In this document: positions 44,037-53,778 of the stretch, one piece after another | Layout: every line of letters begins with the position of its first letter | How positions within the stretch are numbered: the stretch's first letter is position 1 | Assembly (NCBI RefSeq): GCF_963853665.1 | Contig: NZ_OY970459.1 | Location: 4,340,001 to 4,404,000 of the forward strand | Origin: Mycobacterium decipiens | GTDB lineage: Bacteria; Actinomycetota; Actinomycetes; Mycobacteriales; Mycobacteriaceae | Reading direction: 5' to 3' | Length of the DNA: 64,000 nucleotides | Notes under the pieces: model-generated | Databases searched by the model: none | What the model was told of the DNA's origin: nothing | The model's input: only the letters and a program-made list of their open reading frames with translations | Made by a program: the position numbers and the translations under genes

Positions 44037-45686
44037 TTGACTGAAGGCCCCTTGATCGTGCAATCCGACAAAACGGTGTTGCTCGAAGTGGACCATGAAC
44101 TGGCCGGCGCGGCACGCGCCGCAATCGCACCGTTTGCCGAGCTGGAACGCGCACCGGAACACGTGCACACCTACCGCATCACCCCGCTGGCCCTGTGGAA
44201 TGCCCGCGCCGCCGGCCATGACGCCGAGCAGGTCGTGGATGCGCTGGTCTGCTACTCCCGCTACGCGGTGCCGCAGCCACTGCTGGTCGACATCGTCGAC
44301 ACCATGGCCCGTTACGGCAGGCTGCAACTGGTCAAGCACCCGGCCCACGGCCTGACGCTGGTAAGCCTGGATCGCGCGGTGCTCGAAGAGGTGCTGCGCA
44401 ACAAAAAGATCGCACCGATGCTAGGCGACCGGATTGACGATGACACGGTCGTCGTCCACCCCAGCGAGCGCGGCCGGGTAAAACAGCTACTGCTCAAAAT
44501 CGGTTGGCCCGCTGAGGATCTCGCGGGCTACGTAGATGGTGAAGCGCACCCGATCAGCCTGCACCAAGACGGCTGGGCGCTGCGCGATTACCAGCAGCTC
44601 GCCGCGGACTCGTTCTGGGCCGGTGGCTCCGGAGTGGTGGTCCTTCCGTGCGGCGCCGGTAAGACGCTGGTGGGCGCGGCCGCAATGGCCAAGGCCGGTG
44701 CGACGACGCTGATCCTGGTCACCAATATCGTCGCCGCACGGCAATGGAAACGCGAGTTGGTCGCACGCACCTCGCTGACCGAGAACGAGATTGGCGAGTA
44801 CTCGGGAGAGCGTAAGGAAATCCGGCCGGTCACCATCTCGACATACCAGATGGTCACCCGCCGCACCAAAGGTGAGTACCGGCATCTGGAACTCTTCGAC
44901 AGCCGCGACTGGGGACTGATCATCTACGACGAGGTGCATCTGCTGCCGGCACCGGTGTTCCGCATGACCGCCGACCTGCAATCCAAACGGCGGCTGGGCC
45001 TGACCGCCACGCTGATCCGCGAGGATGGCCGCGAAGGCGACGTATTTTCTCTGATCGGGCCCAAGCGCTATGACGCGCCGTGGAAGGACATCGAGGCGCA
45101 GGGCTGGATCGCGCCGGCCGAGTGCGTCGAAGTCCGGGTCACGATGACAGACAACGAGCGGATGATGTACGCCACCGCCGAACCCGATGAACGCTATCGG
45201 CTGTGTTCGACGGTGCATACCAAAATCGCTGTGGTTAAGTCGATTCTAGACAAGCACCCCGGCGAGCAGACCCTGGTGATCGGGGCGTATCTGGATCAGC
45301 TCGACGAGCTGGGCGCCGAACTGAACGCCCCGGTGATCCAAGGTTCGACAAGGACCACCGAGCGCGAAGCGCTGTTCGACTCCTTCCGCCGCAGCGAGAT
45401 TTGCACGTTGGTGGTGTCCAAGGTGGCCAACTTCTCGATCGACTTGCCGGAGGCCTCGATCGCGGTGCAGGTGTCCGGGACATTCGGCTCACGTCAGGAG
45501 GAAGCACAGCGGTTGGGCCGGATACTGCGGCCCAAGTCCGCCGGCGGTGGTGCCGTCTTCTACTCCGTGGTGGCCCGCGACAGCCTGGACGCCGAGTACG
45601 CCGCACACCGGCAGCGATTTCTGGCCGAGCAGGGCTACGGCTACGTCATCCGCGACGCGGACGACCTGCTGGGCCCGGCGATCTAG
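44037..45686 (+). CDS. ercc3: XPB/ERCC3-type DNA helicase
   Basis: 549 residues. The N-terminal damage-recognition-like domain (about 1-180) is followed by the SF2 core: motif I LPCGAGKT near residue 203, Ia VTNIVAARQWKREL, II IYDEVHLL, III LGLTATLIRED, V VANFSIDLPEAS and VI QRLGRILRP. The start is a TTG, supported by GAAGGAGCGGCGCCA just upstream and by the MTEGPLIVQSDKT N-terminus. M. tuberculosis XPB unwinds 3'-5' and anneals DNA. Nucleotide excision repair is the presumed process. Confidence 0.95.
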   Translation: MTEGPLIVQSDKTVLLEVDHELAGAARAAIAPFAELERAPEHVHTYRITPLALWNARAAGHDAEQVVDALVCYSRYAVPQPLLVDIVDTMARYGRLQLVKHPAHGLTLVSLDRAVLEEVLRNKKIAPMLGDRIDDDTVVVHPSERGRVKQLLLKIGWPAEDLAGYVDGEAHPISLHQDGWALRDYQQLAADSFWAGGSGVVVLPCGAGKTLVGAAAMAKAGATTLILVTNIVAARQWKRELVARTSLTENEIGEYSGERKEIRPVTISTYQMVTRRTKGEYRHLELFDSRDWGLIIYDEVHLLPAPVFRMTADLQSKRRLGLTATLIREDGREGDVFSLIGPKRYDAPWKDIEAQGWIAPAECVEVRVTMTDNERMMYATAEPDERYRLCSTVHTKIAVVKSILDKHPGEQTLVIGAYLDQLDELGAELNAPVIQGSTRTTEREALFDSFRRSEICTLVVSKVANFSIDLPEASIAVQVSGTFGSRQEEAQRLGRILRPKSAGGGAVFYSVVARDSLDAEYAAHRQRFLAEQGYGYVIRDADDLLGPAI

Positions 45687-45797
45687 GGTCAGGCCGCGGC
45701 GAGCAGAAGCGACAACCGTTATCCGCGAGTCGCCTGTCGCCGGGCAACGGAGGTGTTGAGATGTCCAGGACTCTTTGTCCGAGCTAAGGAGACGACT

Positions 45798-46091
45798 GTG
45801 CCGGTCACGGTGATACTTGAACTCAGGCTGAAGCCCGACGCGGTGGCCGCTGCGCGCGATGTTATGCGGCGGGCGCTACAAGATACCCGCGCGTTCGACG
45901 GGAATCTCGGTACCGATGTGCTCGTCGATCAGGACGACGAGGCGCACTGGATCATCAACGAAGTCTGGGAGACGGTCGAGCACGACGAGGCCTACCGCCG
46001 CTTTCGTGCCGGCGAAGGCCGACTGGCGGAGCTGCCTCCACTGCTCGCCGCGCCTCCGGTCAAGACGCGTTACGTCGCTTCTGACATATAA
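45798..46091 (+). CDS. Antibiotic-biosynthesis-monooxygenase (ABM) domain protein
   Basis: 97 residues with the dimeric alpha-beta barrel of YgiN/ABM proteins: VILELRLKPDAVAAARDVMR, then EVWETVEHDEAYRRFRAGEG. It may be a small quinol or polyketide monooxygenase or a haem-fold relative without cofactor. The GTG start follows AAGGAGACGACT. It stands 111 bp after ercc3 and starts an accessory block that I do not recall in H37Rv. Confidence 0.85.
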   Translation: MPVTVILELRLKPDAVAAARDVMRRALQDTRAFDGNLGTDVLVDQDDEAHWIINEVWETVEHDEAYRRFRAGEGRLAELPPLLAAPPVKTRYVASDI

Positions 46092-46108
46092 CGGGCATCG
46101 GGTTAGGC

Positions 46109-47098
46109 CTAGCTCAGGGCGGGAATTGCTTCGCGTTCGAACAACTCGATGCCGGAGCGGTCGTAGGCGGCCTCTGGGAAATAGCAGATCGCGTACTGGC
46201 ACCCGAGGTCGCGCATCGTCGCCATCCGCTCGATTACCTGTTCCGGTGTGCCCGTCGCCGAATCGGGGCCACCGCCACCGGCGAATATCGCGTCCGCCAC
46301 GGCCTCGGGCACGTAGCCGACCAGGCGGTCACGTACCCGTTGTAGCCGGTCTTTGACGTCGGCCTCCGAAGTCCCGACGACGACGGTGAAATTGGCGGAG
46401 CGAACGATGGCGTCGAAGTCGGTACCCAGCTTTTGACAGTGCTGCGCCAGCACCTCCGACTTGTGGGCGAAGGCCGTGGGCTCCGGCGCGAAGTTGGTGT
46501 ACTGTGCGTACTTCGCTGCGATACGCAACGTCACCTTCTCGCCGCCGCCGGCGATCCACAGCGGAATGCCATTGTCCTGCAAGGGCTTCGGGGCCACATA
46601 CGCGCCGTCGACCTGGTAGTGCTCACCGTCGAAGCTGACTTTGCCGTCGCGCCAGGCATCCCGCAGGATCTGCACACCCTCGTCCAGCCGACCCAATCGC
46701 ACCTTGGGCGGCGGGAACCCATACCCGTAGGCCCGCCACTCGTGTTCGTACCAGCCGCCGCCGATACCCATCTGGATCCGGCCACGGGAGATGATGTCTG
46801 CGGTGGCCGCCACCTTGGCCAGGTAGACGGGGTTGCGGTAGCTCATCGCCGTGCACATCTGACCGAGCTTGATCCGCGATGTGCTCGCCGCGAATGCCGC
46901 CATCAGCGACCACGCCTCGTGCGTGGCTTCACCGCTCGGCAGCGGAACGGTATGGAAATGGTCGTAGACCCACAGCGAGTCCCAGGCGGCGCCATCCGCG
47001 TAGCCGGCCAGGTCACGCATCACCGTCCAGTGCTCCGCCGGCTGGATGCCGACCAGATCCATTCGCCACCCTTGCGGAATGAAAAGACCAAATCGCAT
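46109..47098 (-). CDS. F420-dependent luciferase-like (LLM) oxidoreductase
   Basis: 329 residues of the bacterial luciferase-like TIM barrel. RFGLFIPQGWRMDL starts strand 1; WVYDHFHTVP, LGQMCTAMSYRNPVYLAKVA and RIQMGIGGGWYEHEWRAYGY are the flavin/F420 contact blocks. The C-terminus has VIERMATMRDLGCQYAICYF. In mycobacteria this subfamily (TIGR03560-like) usually takes F420 rather than FMN; the sequence does not prove it. It is convergent with the ABM gene and downstream of the TetR gene, 66 bp apart on the same strand. Confidence 0.9.
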   Translation of the reverse strand: MRFGLFIPQGWRMDLVGIQPAEHWTVMRDLAGYADGAAWDSLWVYDHFHTVPLPSGEATHEAWSLMAAFAASTSRIKLGQMCTAMSYRNPVYLAKVAATADIISRGRIQMGIGGGWYEHEWRAYGYGFPPPKVRLGRLDEGVQILRDAWRDGKVSFDGEHYQVDGAYVAPKPLQDNGIPLWIAGGGEKVTLRIAAKYAQYTNFAPEPTAFAHKSEVLAQHCQKLGTDFDAIVRSANFTVVVGTSEADVKDRLQRVRDRLVGYVPEAVADAIFAGGGGPDSATGTPEQVIERMATMRDLGCQYAICYFPEAAYDRSGIELFEREAIPALS

Positions 47099-47164
47099 AA
47101 CTTGGGACTTTAGCTTGGCGACCCCGAACCTTGGCGCCGGCCGACGCGGTCGTTGGGGGCGCCC

Positions 47165-47701
47165 TCACCTGCCCAGTGCTGCGAGCGCGGCGGCCACCGA
47201 GGTTTTGCGCAACTCCTCGTAGGCCGCATCGCGAAACTGGACGGAACAGTCCTGCAAGCCGCCGAACGCAACCACCGCGCGGGTGGCTTGCGCGAGCGTC
47301 GGCTTCGGGCCAAACACCAGCCGGCAGAGCCGCTCGCGCCACGCCAGCACGGTGTCAATGAAGCCTAGGTCGGCCAGCATCGTCAACTCGGTTATCACCA
47401 ACATCAGGTCCTGACGGTGCCGGTAGTGAAAATCGAAGTAGCCTTCCAGCAACTCGCGGATATCGATATCGGCGAGCTTCTCCTGGTCGGCAACGAATCG
47501 CTCACCTTCGTCGATCAACGGCACCACGATGCTGCGCACCAAGTCTTCTCGCGAAGTGAAGTGGTAGTACAGCGCGGGTTTGGTGATCCCGAGCTTGTCC
47601 GCGATGTCCTGCAGGCTGGTGCGCTGAACACCTTGGCGAAGAAACAGCTCCCGGGCAACCTCTTGGATGCGCTGTCGGGTGTCTGACCGCGGCTTGGTCA
47701 C
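47165..47701 (-). CDS. TetR-family transcriptional regulator
   Basis: 178 residues. The N-terminal DNA-binding domain is classical: RQRIQEVARELFLRQGVQRT, then SLQDIADKLGITKPALYYHF (HTH). The C-terminal ligand domain is short (about 120 residues). The GTG start faces the FAD monooxygenase gene across a 78-bp gap carrying palindromes, so it likely represses that gene and itself. Confidence 0.93.
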   Translation of the reverse strand: MTKPRSDTRQRIQEVARELFLRQGVQRTSLQDIADKLGITKPALYYHFTSREDLVRSIVVPLIDEGERFVADQEKLADIDIRELLEGYFDFHYRHRQDLMLVITELTMLADLGFIDTVLAWRERLCRLVFGPKPTLAQATRAVVAFGGLQDCSVQFRDAAYEELRKTSVAAALAALGR

Positions 47702-47717
47702 TCCACGAGCCTAACTG

Positions 47718-47770
47718 ACTTACCGATAGGTAAACACCGTGCTATGCTTACCGAACGTTAAGTAAGTAAG
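47718..47770. promoter_or_regulatory. Palindromic operators between the TetR and FAD monooxygenase genes
   Basis: TTACC-GATA-GGTAA (47720-47733) is a perfect inverted repeat, and CTTAC...GTAAG flanks CGAACGTTA at about 47747-47766. Both share the TTAC half-site, and AAGTAAGTAAG follows. The sites lie between divergent start codons at 47701 and 47780. Confidence 0.6.
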
Positions 47771-47779
47771 AAGGTTGTC

Positions 47780-48991
47780 ATGCGGATTCTGATCTCAGGC
47801 GCCAGCATCGCCGGTCCCGTGCTGGCCTACTGGCTTTCCCGGTACGGCTTCGACGTCACCGTGGTCGAGCGCGCGCCGGCACTGCGCAAGACCGGTGGCC
47901 ACTCCGTTGACCTGTTCCGGCCGGCCATGGAGATCTCGGAAATGATGGGCGTGCTGCCGAAGATCGAGACGCTCGTCACCGGGACCGACGCGCTGACGAT
48001 ATATCGCGAAGGCGCCCGGCGGCCGGCCCACGTCGATAACACCAAAGTCATCGGCGCCGTATCGGATCGCCACGTAGAGATCATGCGGGACGACCTCAGC
48101 GAGGCGTACTACGACGCCGGCCGCGACCAGGTCGAGTATTTGTTCGGCGACTCCATCACGGCCGTCTCCCCCGACGGTGAAGTGACCTTCGAGCACGCAG
48201 CGCCCAGCAGGTTCGACGTCGTGGTCGGCGCCGACGGGCTGCACTCAAACGTTCGGCATCTGGTTTTCGGTGACGATGCTGGACGTACCCAGTTCCTCGG
48301 CGGCTACCTGGCAGTCCAGTCCGTGCCGAAAGCGCTCGCCCGCGATCAAGAGATGGTCGTTCACGTCGGCGCCGGCCGCCTCGCGGGGATCTACACGGCC
48401 CTGCCGTTGGACGACGCGCGTGCTCTGTTCATGTTCCGCAGCAAGGCGGAACTGCAGTATCACTACCGAGATGTCGTGCGGCAAAAGGAGCTACTGCGCG
48501 AAGCGTTTACTGGCATGCACGCGGCGGTGGACGGCTGGCTCGATGAGCTCGACCGCACGCCGACGTTCTACTTCGATTCGATCACCCAGTTGCAACTCGA
48601 CAGCTGGTCGCGCGGGCGGGTCACGCTGGTCGGTGATGCGGGGTACTGCCCCGGGCCCGCGGTTGGTGGCAGCACCAGCATCGCGGTGCTGGGCGCATAC
48701 ATACTCGCGGGCGAGTTGGCGCAGGCGGGCGGAGACTACCCGCGCGCCTTCGCAGCCTACGAGCAGCAGATGGCCCATCCCGTGCGCCGTAGCCGCGCCT
48801 TTGCACGCACCATGGCCAAGATCATCGTCCCCGGCTCCGCAGCCGGAGCATGCGCCATTGCCCGCAGCGCACAACTGATCACCATGCTGCCTTCTGGGCT
48901 CACCAGGGCGCTCGCCAAGATGAACCCACGAGGCGCGCGGCTCTACGATTCGATGCCGTACAAGGAGTACAGCGCGACGGTGCCCCGCTAA
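47780..48991 (+). CDS. FAD-dependent aromatic-type monooxygenase
   Basis: 403 residues of the PHBH/TetX group. FAD motif at the start (ILISGASIAGPVLAYWLSRY), DG motif VVGADGLHSNVRHLVFGDD near residue 155, and GD motif TLVGDAGYCPGPAVGGSTSI near residue 290. The C-terminal helix region (ALAKMNPRGARLYDSMPYKE) is typical of the mycobacterial Rv0575c-like subgroup. NAD(P)H- and O2-dependent hydroxylation or drug modification is expected; the substrate is unknown. Regulated probably by the divergent TetR. Confidence 0.92.
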   Translation: MRILISGASIAGPVLAYWLSRYGFDVTVVERAPALRKTGGHSVDLFRPAMEISEMMGVLPKIETLVTGTDALTIYREGARRPAHVDNTKVIGAVSDRHVEIMRDDLSEAYYDAGRDQVEYLFGDSITAVSPDGEVTFEHAAPSRFDVVVGADGLHSNVRHLVFGDDAGRTQFLGGYLAVQSVPKALARDQEMVVHVGAGRLAGIYTALPLDDARALFMFRSKAELQYHYRDVVRQKELLREAFTGMHAAVDGWLDELDRTPTFYFDSITQLQLDSWSRGRVTLVGDAGYCPGPAVGGSTSIAVLGAYILAGELAQAGGDYPRAFAAYEQQMAHPVRRSRAFARTMAKIIVPGSAAGACAIARSAQLITMLPSGLTRALAKMNPRGARLYDSMPYKEYSATVPR

Positions 48992-49014
48992 GGCGCGAGC
49001 AGACGCCCAAGTAG

Positions 49015-51159
49015 CTAGCTCAACGAGTCCGGCGGCAGAAACCGGTCGCCGTATTTGGCGGCCAGCTCACGGGCCCGGGCCACAAAGGCTTCCTTACCCG
49101 TACCGGCCGGGCCCTGGTAACCGACGATGAATTGCGCGCTGCCACCGGTCCACGGCGGGAAACCGATGCCCATGATCGACCCGATATTGGCGTCGGCCGT
49201 AGACGTCAACACGTTCTCATCGAGGCACTTCTGGGTTTCCAGCGCCTCGGCGAACAGCATCCGGTCGATCATGTCCTGCAGCGGCGGCTGCGAGCTGCCC
49301 GACTTGAACGCCTCGCGCAGTCCCGGCCACAGCCCGGCGCGCTTGCCGTCGGGGTACTCGTAGAAGCCGGCGCCCTTCGCCCGGCCGGACCGACCGCACT
49401 CGATCATCTTCTCGACGACGGCTTCGGCCGGATGCGGCTCGTAGGTGCCGCCGGCATCCTCGACACCCTTGCGGGTGGCGACGGCGATCTTGTGCATCAG
49501 CTCCAGGTTGAGCTCATCGGATAGCTGCAACGGCGGCGCCGGGTAGCCGGCCTGCGAACCGGCTTGCTCGATGCTGGCCGGCTGGACACCCTCGCCGAGC
49601 ATCGCCAGCGCCTCGTTAACGAAGGTGCCGATGACGCGGGAGGTGAAGAAGCCACGGCTGTCGTTGACCACGATCGGGGTCTTGCCGATAGCCAGGGTGT
49701 AGTCGAACACGCGCGCCAGTGCCTCGTCGGATGTCTTCTCGCCCTTGATGATCTCGACCAGCGGCATCTTGTCGACCGGCGAGAAGAAGTGGATTCCGAT
49801 GAAGTCCTCCTGCCGCTTGACCCCGGTCGCCAGACCGGTGATCGGCAGCGTCGAGGTGTTGGACCCGAGGATCGCGTTGGACTCGACGATGTCTTCGATC
49901 TCACCGAACACCTTGTGCTTGAGTTCCTGGCTCTCGAAGACGGCTTCGATGACGAAGTCCACGCCCTTGAAATCGGCGGCGTCGGCGGTCGGAGTAATGC
50001 GCGCCAGCAGGGCGTCGCTGCGCTCCTGCGTGGTGCGGCCCCGCTCCAGCGCCTTGGCTTCCAGCCTTTCGGAATAGCCCTTGCCTTTGGCGGCGGCTTC
50101 CGCGCTCACGTCTTTGAGCACCACGTCATAGCCGGCTTTGGCCGAGACGTAGGCGATGCCGGCGCCCATCATGCCGGCCCCGAGCACACCGATCTTCTTG
50201 ATCGGGGTCTGGCCGATTCCGTCCGGCCGCGATCCGCCCGAATTGATGTGCTGTAGGTCGAAGAAGAACGCCTGGATCATGTTCTTGGCGACCTGGCCGG
50301 TAACTAGCTGCGCGAAGTAGCGGCTCTCGATGCGGGTGGCGGTGTCGAAGTCGACCTGCGCGCCTTCGACCGCGGCAGCAAGGATGGCCCGCGGCGCGGG
50401 CATCGGTGCGCCCTTGAGCTGCTTGCGCAGGTTCGACGGAAACGACGGCAAGATGGCCGCCAGCGCCGGCGACGACGGGGTACCGCCGGGCATCTTGTAG
50501 CCCTTTTTGTCCCATGGCTGCTCGTGCGCATCCGGGTTGGCCTTGATCCAGGCCTTGGCGGCCGGAACCAACTCCTCGACCGTCGGCAAAACCTCGTCGA
50601 CCAGCCCCATGTCCTTGGCCTTGGCCGGCTTGAACCGGGTGCCCTGCGCCAGGACGGACACGAAGGCGTTCTGGATACCGAGCATCCGCACCGTGCGGGT
50701 CACCCCGCCACCGCCGGGCAACAACCCCAACGTCACTTCGGGCAGTCCGAGCTGGCTGCCCTTGACGTCGGCGGCGATGCGGTGATGGCAGGCCAGCGCG
50801 ATCTCCAAGCCGCCACCCAGCGCGGCCCCATTGATGGCGGCGACGACCGGCTTACCCAGCGTCTCCAGGGTGCGAAGCTGCTTCTTGACCGTCTCGACGG
50901 TGTCGAAGGACTGGCCGGCGTCCTCGGGCCCGGCCTGGATCATCGCGGTTAGATCACCGCCGGCGAAGAATGTCTTCTTCGCGCTGGTGATCACTACGCC
51001 AGTGATCGAATCCTTTTCCGCGACAAGCCGATCCACGGCCTTGCCCATTGACTCGATGTAGGCCTCGTTCATGACGTTGGCCGACCCGGAGGGGTCGTCC
51101 AGGGTCAACGTGACGATGCCGTCGGCATCCTTGTCCCACGCAATTGTGTTGTCGACCAT
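49015..51159 (-). CDS. fadB: Fatty-acid oxidation complex alpha subunit FadB
   Basis: 714 residues, bifunctional. The N-terminal enoyl-CoA hydratase (about 1-190) has the oxyanion-hole block NGAALGGGLEIALACHHRIA and the catalytic Glu in LPEVTLGLLPGGGG. The 3-hydroxyacyl-CoA dehydrogenase begins near 325 with NAD motif GVLGAGMMGAGIAYVSAKAG and contains IHFFSPVDKMPLVEII (catalytic His) and VVNDSRGFFTSR. It forms the trifunctional beta-oxidation complex with FadA. The ATG gives MVDNTIAWDK; only 4 bp separate it from the fadA stop. Confidence 0.97.
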   Translation of the reverse strand: MVDNTIAWDKDADGIVTLTLDDPSGSANVMNEAYIESMGKAVDRLVAEKDSITGVVITSAKKTFFAGGDLTAMIQAGPEDAGQSFDTVETVKKQLRTLETLGKPVVAAINGAALGGGLEIALACHHRIAADVKGSQLGLPEVTLGLLPGGGGVTRTVRMLGIQNAFVSVLAQGTRFKPAKAKDMGLVDEVLPTVEELVPAAKAWIKANPDAHEQPWDKKGYKMPGGTPSSPALAAILPSFPSNLRKQLKGAPMPAPRAILAAAVEGAQVDFDTATRIESRYFAQLVTGQVAKNMIQAFFFDLQHINSGGSRPDGIGQTPIKKIGVLGAGMMGAGIAYVSAKAGYDVVLKDVSAEAAAKGKGYSERLEAKALERGRTTQERSDALLARITPTADAADFKGVDFVIEAVFESQELKHKVFGEIEDIVESNAILGSNTSTLPITGLATGVKRQEDFIGIHFFSPVDKMPLVEIIKGEKTSDEALARVFDYTLAIGKTPIVVNDSRGFFTSRVIGTFVNEALAMLGEGVQPASIEQAGSQAGYPAPPLQLSDELNLELMHKIAVATRKGVEDAGGTYEPHPAEAVVEKMIECGRSGRAKGAGFYEYPDGKRAGLWPGLREAFKSGSSQPPLQDMIDRMLFAEALETQKCLDENVLTSTADANIGSIMGIGFPPWTGGSAQFIVGYQGPAGTGKEAFVARARELAAKYGDRFLPPDSLS

Positions 51160-51163
51160 GTGA

Positions 51164-52375
51164 TTAAACCCTTTCGATGATCGTCGCGACACCCATGCCG
51201 CCGCCAATACAGAGCGTGACCAGCGCGCGCCGGGCGTTGCGACGCTCCAGCTCGTCGACCATGGTGCCGAGGATCATCGCGCCGGTGGCACCCAGCGGGT
51301 GGCCCATCGCGATGGCACCGCCATTGACGTTGAGCTTCTCGTCGGGAATGTCGAGGTCCCTCTGGAACTTCAGCACCACCGAGGCGAACGCCTCGTTGAG
51401 CTCGAACAGGTCGATGTCGTCAACGGTCAAGCCGGCACGGTCGAGCACCTTGCGGGTGGCGGGCGTCGGGCCAGTCAGCATGATCACCGGGTCGGCCCCG
51501 CTGGTGGCGGTGGCCACGATGCGCGCCCGCGGGGTCAAGCCCTGTGACTTGCCAGCCGCCTCCGAACCGATCATGACCAGGGCGGCGCCGTCGACAATGC
51601 CGGAGCTGTTGCCGCCGGTGTGGACGTGGTTGATCTTTTCGACCCAGTGGTACTTCTGCAGCGCGACGTCATCGAAACCGCCCAACGCCGCCAGGCCCTC
51701 GAAGGCCGGCTTCAGCTTGCCCAGCCCTTCCTTGGTGGTTTCGGGCCGCATGTGCTCGTCGTGGTCGAGAATCAGCAGGCCGTTCTGGTCCCGGACCGGC
51801 ACCACGGATTTGGCGAAGTAGCCGCCCGACCACGCCGCGGCGGCCTTCTCCTGGCTGCGCAACGCGTAGGCGTCGACGTCGTCGCGGGAGAAGCCCTCGG
51901 TGGTGGCGATCAGGTCGGCGCCGATGCCCTGCGGGACGAACATGACGTCGTAGTTGGTCGCCGGGTCCAGGCCCATCGCGCCGCCGTCGGCTCCCATCGG
52001 CACCCGGCTCATCGACTCCACACCGCCGGCCAGCACCATGTCATCCCAGCCGGAGCGCACCTTCTGCGCGGCGGTGTTCACGGCCTCCAGGCCCGAGGCG
52101 CAGAACCGGTTGAGCTGCACCCCCCCAGAGGTAACCGGCATGCCCGAGGCCAGCACCGCGGCGCGGGCGATGTCGCCGCCTTGGTCACCAACCGGTGAGA
52201 CGCACCCCAGGATGACGTCGCTAATCAGGTTTTCGTCGAGGTCGGGATGGCGCTTGCGCAACTCGTCGATCAGCCCGACGACCAGACTCAACGGCTTGAC
52301 TTCGTGCAACGATCCGTTCTTCTGCTTGCCACGCGGCGTGCGGATGGCCTCGTAGATGAAAGCTTCTTCGGACAT
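51164..52375 (-). CDS. fadA: Acetyl-CoA acyltransferase FadA (thiolase)
   Basis: 403 residues, as in M. tuberculosis. Nucleophilic Cys in [15 protein letters not shown] near residue 92, catalytic His in [16 protein letters not shown], second Cys in [13 protein letters not shown]. It cleaves 3-ketoacyl-CoA to acetyl-CoA. First gene of the fadA-fadB operon. Confidence 0.97.
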   Translation of the reverse strand: MSEEAFIYEAIRTPRGKQKNGSLHEVKPLSLVVGLIDELRKRHPDLDENLISDVILGCVSPVGDQGGDIARAAVLASGMPVTSGGVQLNRFCASGLEAVNTAAQKVRSGWDDMVLAGGVESMSRVPMGADGGAMGLDPATNYDVMFVPQGIGADLIATTEGFSRDDVDAYALRSQEKAAAAWSGGYFAKSVVPVRDQNGLLILDHDEHMRPETTKEGLGKLKPAFEGLAALGGFDDVALQKYHWVEKINHVHTGGNSSGIVDGAALVMIGSEAAGKSQGLTPRARIVATATSGADPVIMLTGPTPATRKVLDRAGLTVDDIDLFELNEAFASVVLKFQRDLDIPDEKLNVNGGAIAMGHPLGATGAMILGTMVDELERRNARRALVTLCIGGGMGVATIIERV

Positions 52376-52410
52376 GTCGACTTCCTGTTCGCAAAAGGGG
52401 GTTTAGATCC

Positions 52411-52421
52411 GTCTTAAAGAC
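52411..52421. promoter_or_regulatory. Palindrome GTCTT-A-AAGAC in the fadA promoter
   Basis: A perfect 5-bp inverted repeat about 36-46 bp upstream of the fadA ATG. It could be the operator of a fatty-acid-responsive repressor. Short, so chance is possible. Confidence 0.3.
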
Positions 52422-52584
52422 TAGGTCCAGTAAAGGCACACTAACAGGGGCATCGGCCAACCTGTTGGTTGGGCGGCGCTTCGCTGGTCAGCCGCGCCGA
52501 GCGTCACGCCAGCGTGACGGCAGCGCCCGCGAGGTCACCCTGGCCTGACGCTCGATCCACCACCGCAGCCTAGGCTCGTCCACC

Positions 52585-53778
52585 ATGACGGTGTCGCGAC
52601 TGCGGCCGTACTCAACCACGGTGTTCCCCGAAATGTCGGCCCTGGCCGCGCGGGTGGGTGCGGTCAACCTTGGGCAGGGCTTTCCCGACGAAGACGGCCC
52701 GCCGGTGATGCTCAAGGCCGCGCAAGACGCCATCGCTAGCGGCGTCAACCAATACCCGCCGGGTTTGGGCATCGCGCCGTTGCGGCAGGCCATCGCCGCC
52801 CAGCGCCGGCGGCATTTCGGTATCGAGTACGACCCCGACGCCGAAGTTCTGGTCACCGTCGGCGCCACCGAGGCCATTGCTTCGGCGGTGCTCGGATTAG
52901 TCGAACCCGGCTCGGAGGTTCTGCTGATCGAGCCGTTCTACGACTCCTACTCGCCGGTGGTGGCGATGGCCGGCGCGCACCGGGTTGCCGTGCCGCTGGT
53001 CCCCGATGGCCGCGGCTTCGCTCTGGACACCGACGCGCTGCGGCGTGCGCTTACCCCCCGGACCCGGGCGCTAATCGTCAATTCGCCGCACAACCCGACC
53101 GGCACGGTGCTGAGCGCGACCGAACTGGCGGCCATCGCCGAGATCGCGGTGACGGCAAACCTTTTGGTAATCACCGACGAGGTCTACGAACATTTGGTAT
53201 TTGACGGCCCCGAAAACCATCGCCACTTGCCGCTAGCCGGCTTCGACGGCATGGCCGAGCGCACGATCACCATCTCGAGCGCGGCCAAAATGTTCAACTG
53301 CACCGGTTGGAAGGTGGGATGGGCCTGCGGGCCAGCCGGACTCATCGCCGGGCTGCGCGCGGCCAAACAGTACCTGAGCTACGTGGCAGGTGCCCCGTTC
53401 CAGCCGGCGGTGGCCATGGCGCTGGACACCCAAGACACCTGGGTGGCGGCACTTCGCAGCTCGTTGCGGGCCAGACGCGATCGTCTGGCATCGGGCCTCA
53501 TGCAGATCGGCTTCGAAGTGCACGATAGCTACGGCACCTACTTTCTGTGCGCCGACCCGCGCCCGCTGGGATACGACGACAGCACTTCGTTCTGCGCCGC
53601 GCTACCAGAGCGGGCCGGGGTGGCGGCCATTCCAATGTCGGCGTTCTGTGATCCGACGGCCTCAGAACAAGCCTCGGTGTGGAATCACCTGGTGCGCTTC
53701 ACCTTCTGCAAACGAGACGACACCCTCGACGAGGCAATCAGGCGCCTGGCCGTGCTTCGAGACCGACCGGTCACTTAG
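52585..53778 (+). CDS. dapC: N-succinyldiaminopimelate aminotransferase DapC
   Basis: 397 residues, fold-type I PLP aminotransferase. Substrate loop VNLGQGFPDEDGPPVM, NSPHNPTGTVLS, the Asp in VITDEVYEHLVF, and the PLP lysine in SSAAKMFNCTGWKVGW near residue 237; the Arg for the alpha-carboxylate is in LVRFTFCK. It acts in lysine/meso-DAP synthesis (Rv0858c is the crystallised DapC). The ATG begins MTVSRLRPYSTTVFPEMSAL. It overlaps the next convergent SRPBCC gene by 8 bp. Confidence 0.95.
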   Translation: MTVSRLRPYSTTVFPEMSALAARVGAVNLGQGFPDEDGPPVMLKAAQDAIASGVNQYPPGLGIAPLRQAIAAQRRRHFGIEYDPDAEVLVTVGATEAIASAVLGLVEPGSEVLLIEPFYDSYSPVVAMAGAHRVAVPLVPDGRGFALDTDALRRALTPRTRALIVNSPHNPTGTVLSATELAAIAEIAVTANLLVITDEVYEHLVFDGPENHRHLPLAGFDGMAERTITISSAAKMFNCTGWKVGWACGPAGLIAGLRAAKQYLSYVAGAPFQPAVAMALDTQDTWVAALRSSLRARRDRLASGLMQIGFEVHDSYGTYFLCADPRPLGYDDSTSFCAALPERAGVAAIPMSAFCDPTASEQASVWNHLVRFTFCKRDDTLDEAIRRLAVLRDRPVT

